In this document: piece after piece, positions 44,400-57,172 of the stretch
Numbering within the stretch: the first letter of the stretch is position 1
Layout: the number at the start of each line of letters is the position of its first letter
NCBI GenBank assembly: GCA_964030785.1
Contig: OZ034970.1
Span: 2,473,911 to 2,537,910, forward strand
Direction: 5' to 3'
DNA: 64,000 bases
Source: Siderastrea siderea
Lineage: Eukaryota; Cnidaria; Anthozoa; Scleractinia; Rhizangiidae
Position numbers and translations under genes: made by a program
The notes under the pieces: model-generated
Seen by the model: only the letters and a program-made list of their open reading frames with translations
Told to the model about the DNA's origin: nothing
The model's database searches: none

Positions 44400-47300
44400 T
44401 GTCATATCGTCTATTTATGCAAAAATGCCAGGAGACTTATGTAAACTCCAGCCGCAGGGAGGGTTTACATCAGAGCTTTCGTATTTTCTTCTTTTTTGTT
44501 TTTTTTTGTTTTGTTTTTTTCGAGCATCTGCCTTTGTGACTTTAGCATCAGTCTGCCAATCATCCATTTCCCTTTACAGTTACACCTGGACTTATAGCAT
44601 AGTTATGAAAGTCAGTAACACGAGCGTGTATCTATAAACCGATGGACGCTCGGCCGTACCTCAGCAATAATGCTGTTCGGTCTTTCCCGTTTGAGGAAAA
44701 AAAAGGTTAAAGGAAAAACCCTGTATTTGCACTGTTTCCTGCGGATCAGAGACAAAAAAAATGTCAACTAATAATTTATAAAGAGAAAACAAAGGAAATC
44801 AGTACCGTGACAGTGGTTTGTGTTTGATATAATACGTGCAAGACGCACACCCGTGGAGTTTCGCGACGAACAAATCAGAATGCAGATTTGGCCGGTACCG
44901 AAACACTGCAAGACCCAAATAAACAAAATCTTGAAAAGTAGCATTTCTGTAAGTTCTTAAAGCGTTACAAATGTAGTTTAAGTATTTCAAAGTGAAAAGT
45001 ACAATACGCAGTTAAAAGCATTTAAGGGATTTTGTACGAGGTATACAACGAAAGTGGACGGTTTCTTGCGTAAGTTGATTTCTGATAGAGTTTTGTTGTT
45101 CTTTCATAAGCTGGCTTTCTTTGAAAGCTGTGGTTGTAATAATTTCTTTTTATTTAGTCGCAGCATTTTTTTTTCTAAGCATAAGACGCGAGCCAAAAAC
45201 AGTGGTTGCTTCCACTTTTTTGCGCGTATTTGGCTTTCTTTTTTAGAGATTTTAACTTTGCTGGAATACTTGTAATCCAATTTAGCTGTGTGATCGATAT
45301 AACTGGTTCACGATTTTATCTGTGCATGCATGTGCACTATCGAGGTATGGATGCCATGAAACGTTTAGCCCTTTTAGCCATGATAGTGACAAGCATGTAA
45401 TTTCTCCTCACACAATTACTACTTGATCAAACATAGAGATCATGAGAATAGAGAAAATGATCACCAAAGACAAAACGTCTCGATTTTTAATCAAATTCTC
45501 TTAACTAGCAACATATTATAAAGATATGTATAGAGAATAGTGAGGAGAATATGGATGTCAATATTGGGGCTTTAAGGAAAGCAAAACAGTTCTGTTCCTA
45601 GAGGTGACAACCACGAGCAACTCTGACTTCTGACGAAGGCTGCACTCCCTATTTGCTAAGTGTACGCTAAGCATTAACCACTTCTTTATTTGTTTATAAA
45701 AAGCCAACTCATTGGCTATGTAACTAATCAAATTTACAATGCTATAGCCATCTGAGTAATTATAATAGAACGCTAGACAGCAAGTACAGTTAAACTGTTA
45801 AAAGTTAAAAGTTTTGGTTATCATAATTGGTTATCATAAGGTCATTAACCTTAGGGCGTAAAAGGGGAGGGGATGCCATCATGTCATGTCGTCGTAAGAA
45901 AGCCAGTTTTGAATAAAAAAGCAGGAATGATAATTTCGAATTTTGATTAAAATCCAAGACAGTGGCCATCTTGGCCGTCTTTTCCTCATCGTTTCATGAT
46001 GGGGCCGTCATTTCCCCATTTCCCCGTCAGGCTCCCCAGCAGTGACGCAACTAATAATATTTACTTCATATTGACTATCTTCAAAATACTGTACAGCAAC
46101 AAGCATCTGAGGGGGTTCCGTCAACCAACACCCCAACCCCCTTGTCGGTGGTGGTATGAAATTACTTGTACGTCCGAGGGTTAAAAACCGTAGATTAAAT
46201 GCCTCTTGTGCATTGTTAAGTGGAACCATATAAGCTGAAGTTGCATTATTTTATACGATGTGGGTACTTAGGAAAGTCCCTTTGAAGGAAGCAAATTGGT
46301 ATGCTTGCCAATGGCCTCCATTGAGTTTTACTTTCCAGATGTACATGTTCACGTAGTTTTAAATAAGCTTGAGCTAGATTTCTTGGTGTATTTTATCAGC
46401 AAAGTTCGCAATGCTTATGTAATTTTATAAATTTTAAGTAAAGGTGTGTTGAAATGAAAAATGACTTTTCTTTGGCTATGCTTAGAAAATAATTTTGCTC
46501 CCTGTGTTTAAACTAAAAATTTAGTACACCCAATATCCGTGCAGGTTGCGACTTGATTAAACAATTGTTTTCTTTTCCCTTTTCAAGTCATCCTTTCAAC
46601 TGAAAGCTTTGATTCACTTCCTTTGTTTTTGGTGATGTGATTAATGAAATACACAGATCGCAGGGGTAATGGGTATAGGGGTTATATTTTTTAAATTGGA
46701 ATTAAGGCCGTGTAACTCCGGGTTCGTGTAGTACGTTAAAGAAGCAGAGACCTGGTACGATGTACTGTGTGATGGATTACCGTTGTCGCTACAAAACGTT
46801 CTTCGAGAGTCTTGCCACACAAATAAAACCCAGTTTAGCTAATGTCGTGCCTCCATATCTTTTACACCCTACCCTTGTCGTTCCCTCGGCTACAAATGCC
46901 ATTTCGAAAATCATTTAAACGATGAACACTAAATCGATCTCATATAAGAAGTCCAAAGTCACCATATTTTAGCAGCATTTGCTTGAATATTAACAATGTC
47001 ACAAGGGTTCATGATCAGTCTGCGAGGGTATAATCGGCCTTCCACAAGTTTTAAGGCCAAACTTTTATCATTTAAAGTACGTTTTTGACGTCAGCAATTA
47101 AGGAAAGTCATGTGAACCTTAGGAAGTATCACACAAGACAAATAGTTACTAATTTAACTTTTTTCCTTCGAGATGAGTTTTTTCATCAACAGAGAACAAA
47201 ACGATAAACTCGCTCTGCTAGGGTAGTTAAGGGGGAGACTCTTTACCATATTGTTGGTATGAGAAGGTCCTAATCATCATATCTTGGAAAGTCTAACTTC

Positions 47301-49740
47301 CACAGATGAGCTACTTAGCCACATTGTCCACATTTAATCTGTGAAAAAAAGGTGACGTATCGATTTCTTGAAATTCGCATTATTATGGCAGTTGTATACC
47401 CCGTTATAACTAAGTGTATTTGTACATTTTGTTCAGTAGTTTCACTATTCTTCGTAATAACAGTGATTGCTTACATCGGATTATAAAGAATGCTTAATTG
47501 TCTCTGATTCGCGAAAAAAGTCGGAACTCTACCTCCTTTCCTCCGAGTTTTAGAGATTTTTCTTTTTAATGCGCGGTCGGGGACTGACACTGGCTCTACG
47601 CACGCGCTATGTTGACTTTTAATATTTAATTTAGATGTTCATTCTCATACATTTCACCAATCTAGCGGCACAAAACGCTGCAAAACAGCGTATGACAAAA
47701 TGCCATCCACAAAAATCCCTTAGCAACAACGCCAGATCTGTAGTTAAGGGTCTCCCCCTTAAATTAGGGACAACTGAAATGTCAAGCCTTACAGTCAATT
47801 TCACCGCTGTCCGCAGGCCCCACTGGATAAATAAACCACTATCCAACGGATACAATGTACTAGTTGGAGCGACATTTTATCCGCAGGATTGTCAGTAACT
47901 TACCCAATAGATTAAGTTATCCGGCCTTTGAACAACTGGGGCCAGTTCTGGGTTTTTGCAACTTGATTCGCCGTCTGTAATTAGCCAATCACGACTCGCC
48001 CATAATCACAAAGCGATGAATGAGAACTTCAGCTCTTCTGTTTTATTTTTTCGGGAAGTTAATATTTCTTCTGTAAACTCATTCGTAAACAAATTTCAGT
48101 CATTTACTTCCGTTATCATTTACCCACGGTCACAATGGTGAAAGAAATCTGCACGTGAAAAGTGTTTGCAAAGGAAATACTATTAAACCTCCCCAACAAG
48201 TAGCAAAAGAAATACAATCTTCCTTATAACCCGTTTATGATTATAAGCGAATCATCAAACTCCAATCGAAATGACGTATCGTGTGGTACTCACAAACAGA
48301 TTAGCAAAAATCAGTTTTAACAAAACCCACTTCAAATATCAATGACCTCGAAAAACTACCCGCTCCTTTTACACGGTAAACCGGTCTCAAAGGTCAAATT
48401 TCCATTTCTTAATATTTATTTCGTACCAAGGAAAGTTTTTGCCTTCAAGAAAAAAAATTCATTAGAAAACGGTAAGTAAAATTTGCGAAAGTAAAATTTT
48501 TTTATGTATCCTTTGAAATCAGAAAGATATCATGATCACCATGTATAAGAACTTCTTGTGTTGTTTAAAAACGATGTTTCCCAATGAAGAAATTAATTTG
48601 TTTGTAATTCGCATTGTCAAAAACCATTATAACTGACTTGTTTTAAGCTTTAGCAGTAATTGATTTGTTTCAGACACACGAACCACTTGATTCCCCACTC
48701 GAACCACTAATTTTCAACAGGTATGGAATAAACATTTGGTTGCTGGAGAACTGTAGAGACCTGTCTAAACGTTGCTAGTAACTGGCTGTAATCTGAGCTA
48801 CGAGTGATAGTTTAAAGTCTTACACTTTAAACGCGAAATTGGGCGAAACAGGCGAATTTGTGGCTAATTTCAAAATATCATGAATAACATAATCCTTCTT
48901 TTGGCGCGCATCCCACTGACGTCACGGCACAAGAATATCCCGGCGGCTCCAGCATCACACAGGGCATAAGGTGATTACAACAAGGATGCTGAAGGGAAAA
49001 GGATCGATTGCCAGAAATGGGTTACACTAACTTGCAACATGGATTTTTTAATCTGTAGATCGAATGATTTTGTTAGAAAGGCAATGATTTTGGGATCAAG
49101 AGATGTGTTGATAATACTCTTAATTTGTCTGTACACAAAGTTTACCAAGAGTTGTTCAAATAATTTATTCATTAACCAACAAGAGAAAAGTTTAAAAGGT
49201 GCCCTCCAAAACATTTGTAACTTCAAAAGAATCCAACCAACAGCGATTGAACGTCATGAATCAACCAAAAATCTAACAGGGAAATGTCAATGTTCACACT
49301 AACCTTTTGTTTCCATGGCAACCGTTTGGAGCACATGTTTGTATCCCTCATTTGCTGTTTTTATTATTTTTGAGTTCCGTTTGTTTGTTTGTTTGTTTGT
49401 TTGTTTGTTTGTTTGTTTGTTTGTTTGCTTTTCGTTGGGCGTGTTCCTTGCCAATGGAACTTGCAAGGTTTTAAGAAGAAACAAAAAGCAAACCGCGGTG
49501 ATAAACATAAGGAAATATAAACGCATTTCTGGAAAGGAAAAAGGCTTTATCTTGACGTTTCGTATGTTCAAACATACATCTTCAAAAGTAGTAAACCGTT
49601 GAATAACAACAGAAATTTGAGTGTATAATAAGTAACTAATTATAGAAACAAAAGATAACAAATAGTAGAAAAATTTGCATATGAAAGGAAAAGCATGCAA
49701 ACTAGCTAAAAAAGGGTAAAGTTTTTCACTGCTGACACTT
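44400..49740. other. Intergenic DNA, no gene recognised
   Basis: No frame has a recognised domain. Local features include a repeat-like CCACTGGATAAA...CTATCCAACGG segment at about 47818-47935, a short tandem TTGGTTATCATAA near 45815-45840, and a (TTTG)12 microsatellite at 49380-49427. Confidence 0.5.
49380..49427. repeat. (TTTG)n microsatellite
   Basis: Twelve uninterrupted TTTG units. Confidence 0.9.
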
Positions 49741-49749
49741 TTATTTAGG

Positions 49750-50190
49750 GAAGGTTGTAAATCCTAATCAACAGTCTCCTTTATCATGCAAAGGTGTCCG
49801 ACCGTCCTCTTGCCAAAATTTCGAAATGGTCCCATTTCATGTTATGACCAGTTGACGTGACATGGTCGGCAATAGCAGATGAGTGATTGCTACTCGTAAT
49901 GGATTTGAAGTGCTCCGTTTTCCTGTCATGCAATCTTCGTTTAGTTTTACCTATGTAGAACTCCTGGCAGTCCCCAACAGCTAGCCTTATAAACAACCCT
50001 GGACATTTGAGCACGGGTGAGTCTGTCTTTGTAGGGAAAAAGAGACTTAATACGATGTGTGCTTTGGAAAACAACTCGAAGGTCAAAGCAGCCGTAGAAT
50101 TTGTTGATGCAAGCCTTCACTTGCTGGACTGGGTCGAGTAATGGCCGCGTGAAGACCTTCGATGCGACTGTCCGCAAACTTTTCACTCCG
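49750..50190 (-). pseudogene. Penelope-like element fragment, GIY-YIG endonuclease, a third sequence type
   Basis: Minus-strand frames give CINKFYGCFDLRVVFQS, RLTRAQMSRVVYKASCW and, one frame over, CQEFYIGKTKRRLHDRKTEH with FKSITSSNHSSAIADHV. This is the region before and through a GIY-YIG endonuclease (EFYIGKT..R...R..EH). A frameshift separates the two parts near 49970. Residues differ clearly from the other two PLE types in this window. The fragment ends within about 15 bp of the LINE ORF1 start. Confidence 0.75.
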
Positions 50191-50201
50191 CATGGTGGTT
50201 A

Positions 50202-51140
50202 ATGGCCGAATCTGTAGATTATCTACTCAACAAAAGAGGATCTAGATCATCGGCCTCCTCGGACGACTCAATCAATTCTTCCGAAGCCAAAAGATCAAAG
50301 AAATACGATTCACCATCCAAAGTACCCGAACGAGAAGAAGATGAAATATTGACAGCTCTCAATATGTCAGAGGAGCTAGTTGCAAAAGTACAAAAGATTT
50401 TAGAAAAGTTAGAAAAGCTTGACACGATAGAAATGTCTCTAAAGAAAATAGAATCCAAGCTGGCAAATCTAGAAATACGTACGACAGATTTGGAAACGTT
50501 TAAAGAAGAAGCGAAGAAAGACATAAACGATTTGAAAGATGGCGCCAACTTTACTGGGAAACAATTACAGGAGAAGTCTCAAGAGTTAGAAAAGGCGCAA
50601 GCAGAAATCACCGATCTCACGAGGAAAGTGCAAAAACTTGAAGAGGCAGTTAAAGAGATTGAATCAAAAAACTTATATCTCGAGGCCTATTCTCGGCGTG
50701 AAAACGTTAAGTTTATGAACATCGAAGAACGATCTCAAGATGAAGCCGAAGACACCGAGGAGATATTGAGAGGCTTTTTACAACGTGAGCTGGGATTTGT
50801 AGACGCTCAGAGCGTGGAATTTCAACGTGTCCACCGCACAGGAAAAAGTAAAGATGGGAAACCTCGTCCCATTCTTGCACGTTTCCTGAGGTACAAAGAC
50901 GTGCAAAAAATACTCTCACTGGGACACCGGCTAAAAGAAACAGAGTTCCAAATGTTCCGAGACCTGCCGACTGAAATTGTTAAACGACGTAGAGCACAGA
51001 TGGAAACTTTTAAAACCGCTAAACGAAGAGGAATCCCAGCGGCTTTTAGCCAGTCACAACCAGATAAGTTGTATATCAGAGGACGTTTATGGCCTGTAGG
51101 CAAAGAACTTTATATATGCTGCTTAATTATTTTTCCATAA
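50202..51140 (+). CDS. LINE ORF1 protein, coiled-coil RNA-binding type
   Basis: 312 codons, uninterrupted. A Ser-rich, basic N-terminus (RGSRSSASSDDSINSSEAKR) leads into a long coiled coil at about residues 55-165 (LEKLEKLDTIEMSLKKIES and following heptads). An RRM-like region around residues 165-240 includes SRRENVKFMNIEE and FQRVHRTGKSKDGKPRPI. The C-terminal domain includes DLPTEIVKRRRAQ and PDKLYIRGRLWPV. This matches L1-type ORF1 proteins, which trimerise and bind the element RNA. Confidence 0.85.
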   Translation: MAESVDYLLNKRGSRSSASSDDSINSSEAKRSKKYDSPSKVPEREEDEILTALNMSEELVAKVQKILEKLEKLDTIEMSLKKIESKLANLEIRTTDLETFKEEAKKDINDLKDGANFTGKQLQEKSQELEKAQAEITDLTRKVQKLEEAVKEIESKNLYLEAYSRRENVKFMNIEERSQDEAEDTEEILRGFLQRELGFVDAQSVEFQRVHRTGKSKDGKPRPILARFLRYKDVQKILSLGHRLKETEFQMFRDLPTEIVKRRRAQMETFKTAKRRGIPAAFSQSQPDKLYIRGRLWPVGKELYICCLIIFP

Positions 51141-51528
51141 TTTGCTTAAAACTGTATCCTCTTTAGACAACCGTCCGGCCATCTGTCACTGCGAGATTAA
51201 TTTTTTTTTTTTTGATTTATGTTATTGCGGGCAGTTTGCATTTTTCAAAATTGCCTTTGTTTTTCTCTTTCAAGCTTAGGAAAGCACCAAAGAAAGCGCG
51301 CTTTTCGTCCCCAGTCAAGGGAACCTTTTACCGTGATTTAAATGTGCGTGTTTGTGTTTACAATTTGCCTTAAAATATTTATTTTGCTCTGTTTCTATGT
51401 AATTTTACTATTATTTTACTTAACCTTTTGTCTAATTTTTTTCAGCTCTCATATTTTAATTTGCGTTTTATGGCGGAAATACTCCTTGGGTAAAGACAGT
51501 CAATGCTATCCGACACAAGCAACTTAAA

Positions 51529-54500
51529 ATGGATCTTAAAATAGGTTCAATTAATGTTAGAGGTTTAGGAGACCAAGTCAAGCGACGAGAAATTTTCAAC
51601 TGGCTTCGAGCAAAAAAATATTCAATATACTTTATTCAAGAAATGCATTGTACAGAAAACAATAAGAATGATTGGCGTGCCGAATGTGGCTATCAAGCTT
51701 TATTCAGCTGCTGTACCAGTAAAAAGGCAAGTGTTGCCATACTTTTTAACAATAACTTCACCTTTCAAGTCTCAAAAACTTATTCCGATCCCGAGGGGCG
51801 TTTTATAATTTGTGACTTGACGGTAAACGGGAAACAATTAAAGCTGGCAAACATTTACGCTCCAAACAATGATGATCCAAATTTCTTTAGCTTGGTTTTT
51901 AGCCATCTGGTTGATTTCAAGTGTGAGGAGATTATAATAGGCGGCGATTTCAATTTAATTTTAGACGTTGAAAAAGATAAAAAGGGCGGCCTTGCTAGAA
52001 CTCACAAAAAATCATTGGAAGTTATAAATAGTTTTTCTGAAAACTTAGATCTGATCGACGCCTGGAGAGTTTTAAATCCTGAATCTTCCAGATTTACATG
52101 GAGACAGAAGAAGCCTGAAATCCACCGCAGACTTGATTTCTTTCTAATTAGCCAATGCACTTTCTGTAACATTATTGGTGCAGAGATATTAGCAGGCTAC
52201 AAAACAGATCATTCTATGATCACCTTACAAATTTCCTTGCACTCCAACACTAGAGGACGAGGGTTTTGGAAATTAAATGCCTCTTTCTTATCTGAAACAG
52301 AATACGTCAACCAGATTAAATCAACCATAACCCAAATTATAGATGAATATTCTCAAGATAGCACTGTCGACCCCTGCCTTTTATGGGAAATGATTAAAAT
52401 GAAAGTGAGAGAAGCATCTATTAAATATGGAACAACAAAGAAGAGAAGACTAGGAAAAAAGCAGGAGGAAATTGAGATATCAATAACAACCTTAGAAAAA
52501 CAACTTACCAATTCTGATGTCGACGACAAACAAAAGAAACAAATATGGCCAGACATTGAAGGGAAAAAACGTGAGCTAGAGACAATAATTGAATATCAGA
52601 CAAAAGGAGCAATTTTAAGATCGAGGTCTCGATGGTATAATGAAGGTGAGAAAAACACCAAATATTTCCTTAACCTTGAAAAGAGGCACTATAAACAGGG
52701 AACGATAACACAGCTTAAAGTAAGTGAAAATGACCTTATTTCTACAGACAAAGAGATTTTATTTGAGTGCGAAAATTTTTACAAAAATCTTTATAGCTCT
52801 AAAGTGGATACCAATGAGAGTACAGGCGCTTTCTTCCCTCCCCTAGAAAACCAGAAACGATTAAGCCAAGAAGAACAATCTCTTTGCGAAGGACCTCTAA
52901 GACGGAAGGAATGTCTAGAAGCTTTAAAAAGCATGGCCTCTGAAAAATCACCAGGGTCGGATGGTCTCCCCTGCGAATTCTACAAAGTCTTCTGGAATGA
53001 TTTAGCTGAAACACTACTAATTATAATAAAGTTTCGATTTAACGCGCGCTCTGATTGGTTGAAACAGCGTGCTTTATCAGAGTACAGATGCACGGAGTAG
53101 CCCGTGACGCCATTCTGCGCGCGCTGGCAAACTGAAAACCTTTCTTGCGCGCGCTTGCAAGCTATGAAAAAAAAAACAACTTGATTTCTTGCAATTAAAA
53201 GCCAGTTTCTTTACAAATATGAGCAAAGTTATATTATAAAACAAATAAAAAAGCCAAAACCGTGCCTTGTTCTGTGATAAAGCACTCAAGGAAGTGACGA
53301 GAGCACTCAAGAGGTAGGGAGAAGCACTCGCCTGCGGCTCGTGTTCACCCTACACTTCTTTCGTGCTCTCGTCACTTCCTTGCGTGCTTTATCACAGAAC
53401 AAAGCACGGTTTTGGCTTTTTTATTTGTTAAATGCGCTAAATTACTCTTTCGAGACCGGGAAACTTTCAATATCACAAAGACGCGGCATTGTCAAACTTA
53501 TACCAAAAAAAGATGCTGAGCTCACTTTGATCAAAAATTGGCGACCATTAACTCTACTAAATTGCGACTACAAGATTGCATCAAAAGCTATTGCAAGCCG
53601 AATTAAAACTTTTCTTCCAAAGCTCATTTCGGACGATCAAACAGGCTTTATTAAAGGCAGATGTATAAGTGAGAATATACGTCTGTTGGACAGTGTCATT
53701 AAATTTACGGAAGGAAAAAAAATTCCGGGCCTTCTTCTTTTTCTTGATTTTGAGAAAGCTTTTGATACACTTGAGTGGTCTTTCATCAATAAAACCCTGC
53801 AGCATTTCGGTTTCGGGCCCTCGCTGTTAAATTGGATTAAACTCTTTTATTGCAATATTGAAAGCTGTATCTTAAATAACGGATGGGCAAGCAATTTCTT
53901 CAAACTTAGCCGAGGAGTTAGGCAAGGCTGCCCTTTGTCGCCATATCTATTTATTCTATCCGTAGAAGTACTTGCGGAAGCCATTCGAAAAAAACAGAAG
54001 ATCAAAGTATAGAAATAAACGGTAATGAATTCAAGTTAAGCCAATATGCAGACGACACGACACTCATCCTTGACGGTTCCAAAGAATCCTGTTTAGAATC
54101 TTTGGTTTTAATAGAAACTTTTGGTAATGTATCGGGCCTCAGACTCAACATTAAAAAGACAGAAGCTCTATGGATAGGCTCTAAAAAAGATTGTGACCTC
54201 AAACTTCTCCCAGAAAAAGATTTCAAATGGCCAAAGAAAAAAGTTAAGGCTTTAGGTGTTTGGCTCTCAACGGACCCCAATATAATAATATCTTTAAATT
54301 ACAAAGAAAAAATTGAAAAAATTAGATCGATCTTCAGTAGGGTGCTGGAATTTTCGTAGACTTACCCTATTGGGGAAAATAACAGTTCTAAAGAGCCTGG
54401 TTACATCTCAATTAGTATACATATTTTCATCTTTGCAAACTAACCACGAAGCGATTAAAGAAATCAACACAATGTTCTACAAGTTTTTATGGAATGATAA

Positions 54501-55707
54501 GGGAGACAAAATCAAACGAAAAGTAATGATTAAGGATTATCCAGAAGGAGGGCTAAAAATAATCGATATTGCTTCCTTTAATAAATCTCTCAAAGCTACA
54601 TGGATCCAAAAATATCTGGACCCTGAAAACCATAGTAAATGGAAGCGACTTTTTGACTCAGATCTTGTACGATATGGAGGCGAAGCAATATTAAAGGGAA
54701 ACCTTAACAAAAAAGATATAAACAACTTAACAATATCAGACCCCTTTGTAAAAGAAATACTAGAAATCTGGTCAGAAGTTTTTTTTCAGGAAACAATAGC
54801 ATCTGACGAACACCTTTTGTTGTCACCTTTGTGGCGAAATTCCCTGATAGGAATTCAGAATAAGCCGGTTTTTTATGGTGACTGGCTCCTCAAGGGTATT
54901 ACACAAGTTAAGCATTTTAATGGATGAATCCTCCAATTTCCTCTCCCTTACCGCTTTCCAGAATAAATATGACTTGCAAACTCGACCTTTAACTTTCTTT
55001 GGAATAATCTCAGCAGTAAATCATTTACGAAGGCAAAACACCAGGACCCAACGTCAGTATGAAAATTGCTTCTTAAAATTTCTAATGAGTCAAAAACCAT
55101 CAAAATTTATCTATCAGGAAATAGTGTCAAAAAAAAAAGTGAAAGGCCAACTGCATGTCAAGAAAAGTGGCACAAAGATATCAACCTTCCTTTAAATGAA
55201 AGTATTAATTGGAAAGTCGCTTATCAAACGTCTTTTAAATGTACAAAGAGCACTAAACTTATCACGTTCAACTTCAAATTGTTACATCGCCAGTTACCAA
55301 CTAACTCTTTTTTAAAAAAAGTTGGACTTAGAGATGATGATAAGTGCACTTTCTGTCATAAGGAAATAGAAAATTTGATACACCTTTTCTGGAGATGCAA
55401 AAAAACAAAAGAATATTGGGATAGTCTTTTCAAATGGTTAAAATCTTGTCAATTTTCTTTGAGCGAAAACAATTACTTGCACATAAACACGGCTTTGGGT
55501 CTGACACCAGACAGCTCTAAACACAAGCTCCAAATCAATTTCTGTTGTCTAACTGCCAAGTGCTATATCTGGCTATGTCGATTAAAAGAGCACCCCCCTT
55601 TTTTGAATAATTTCTTGCTTTATTTTAAACACATTTATGAAATAGAAAACAATGCCTCTACTGTCCAAAAGAAATGGGAACCCTTTCTGCCCTATATAAA
55701 TCTTTAG
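51529..55707 (+). pseudogene. LINE ORF2 (endonuclease, reverse transcriptase, zinc knuckle), interrupted
   Basis: The endonuclease opens with LKIGSINVRGLGDQVKRRE and shows FIQEMHC, GGDFNLILD and KTDHSMITLQI. The reverse transcriptase begins SEKSPGSDGLPCEFYKVFW, is cut at 53020 by a 408-bp insertion, and resumes NALNYSFETGKLSISQRRG, WRPLTLLNCDYK, DFEKAFDTLEWS, RGVRQGCPLSPYLF and YADD at about 54045-54056. Frameshifts lie near 53990 (A-run), 54345, 54900 and 55130 (A-run). The C-terminal CTFCHKEIENLIHLFWRC is a zf-RVT-type knuckle. The protein could not be made from this copy. Confidence 0.9.
53021..53428. mobile_element. 408-bp TAA-flanked (Harbinger-type?) insertion with a long hairpin half
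   Basis: TAA flanks both sides (53018-53020, 53429-53431). Deleting the insert and one TAA restores the reverse transcriptase frame across CTACTAAATGCGC, reading LLNALNY. The right half (about 53236-53428) is a near-perfect hairpin with arms of about 70 bp, including CGTGCCTTGTTCTGTGATAA and its mirror. The left half is not part of the hairpin. A 3-bp TAA duplication is typical of PIF/Harbinger, but no transposase is present. Confidence 0.85.
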
Positions 55708-56010
55708 ATTTGAGTCTCCAAAACTTAATCAAATATACTATATTTTCTCTACAGTTATGAAAACCTGTGTGCCTTTACCCAAGGAAAAAGAAAAAAAAAT
55801 GACAATATGTATAGCCTTTGCTAGTTGCTTTTCGTCCGCTTTTTCCTCCTAATTTCTTGCTTGCTTGCTGTTTTTTTCTTTTTTTCTTCACTTTTTGGTT
55901 AGAATTAGTTTAAATAGTTTTTTCCCCTTTATGTTACTTTTGTCACTTTGTAAATTTGTATTATCTTTGTTGTAACCCTTAATAAATTGTCAATAAAGCT
56001 TTAAAAAAAA

Positions 56011-57172
56011 AAGTCTTCTATTGCTTGGTGAGGAAGGTTTTATGCTATTACGTTAATAAGTGTTCACTTAAAGGCGAAATTCCCTCTCTAAAGCACAGTC
56101 ACTAAAGACCAACAGTTACCATATAATTTTGAGGGGAATTGATAGTTAGTCTTGCATTTGACAATTTCCTTCCTCGCCCCGGCTATATTTCTGTGCTGTG
56201 TAGAAGCAACTAATTAATATTCACTTCTAGATGACAAAAATGTAATTTCTTCGAAAAATAGCCGAAAACCATTATTATAAATATTATGCCCAAGATGAGC
56301 CGATTATGCTGGGGATGCCATTATTTATTTAGGTAAGCGTTACAAAGGGGTAGACTACAAGGGGGAGGAGTATAATAATTAAAAACAATATTATAATTGT
56401 AATAAGAACCTTCCCAGCATGCTTTGAATCTGAAAAATTTTCAATGCTAAATAACTTAGTTAACCGGTGGTCGAAGAGGATGCTGTACCATGTATTATTT
56501 ACAACCGCGTGAAAGTTACCCTTCATATCAACGTTTGGGTGATGGCGTCATTAGTCACGTGACTATGGCAAAAAAAAGATGTTTTAGCTCACTGCAAGAA
56601 CAGGCCTCTATCAATTTAAAAGCAGATAACGTGCCCTGATGGTAACTGGAATGGGCAATTTGGAAATTGCCAGTTGGCATCTGGCATTTTAAAGTTAAGG
56701 TGGCTCTTTACAGGAGCATTTCCCAGGGGACTGGTGAGGAATCTTAGCTATGGCAGTTTAAGGCAGAGAAAAACAAAGCTTGGCTGGTTAACAGACCCTT
56801 ACATGAAAGTAACGACCATGATATGCTCATTGTTGTGACGTCATCGATCACGTGACCAGAGCGCACGGAATATTTTAAATCACTTTAAAACTGCTTTAAG
56901 CTCAATAAATCTAAGATTTCTTACAATAACATTGCAGAAAAAATCATATATTATTCGAAAACGTCCACTATTACTTTTTCTTTTGAGAAAAGCGGGATGA
57001 AAAAAAGTTAACCTTAAACTTTTGATAATCCCCTGTTTTGTGAGGTTTTAATATAAATGTAAAAACGAATCAGCATATTTGGTTTCAAATTATGCTCTTT
57101 CTAACTACGTTAACAGTTTTTGAAAAAATTCGTTTTCGTATAGCTTAGGGATGTGAATTTGCAGGCACGCGC
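56011..57172. other. Intergenic DNA, no gene recognised
   Basis: Short frames only. No paired transposon ends were identified. Confidence 0.5.

Larger units (their letters stand above)
50202..56010 (+). mobile_element. L1/Tx1-type LINE with open ORF1 and broken ORF2
   Basis: It comprises ORF1 (50202-51140), a 388-bp spacer, ORF2 (51529-55707, multiply broken), a 3' untranslated region with AATAAA-like signals and a terminal A-run ending near 56010. The 5' untranslated region is almost absent because a PLE fragment ends just upstream, so the 5' end is probably truncated. I did not find a target-site duplication. Confidence 0.85.

Noticed and set aside
50202..51140. A host coiled-coil gene
   Set aside because: Its domain order and immediate position before an endonuclease-reverse transcriptase ORF identify it as a LINE ORF1.
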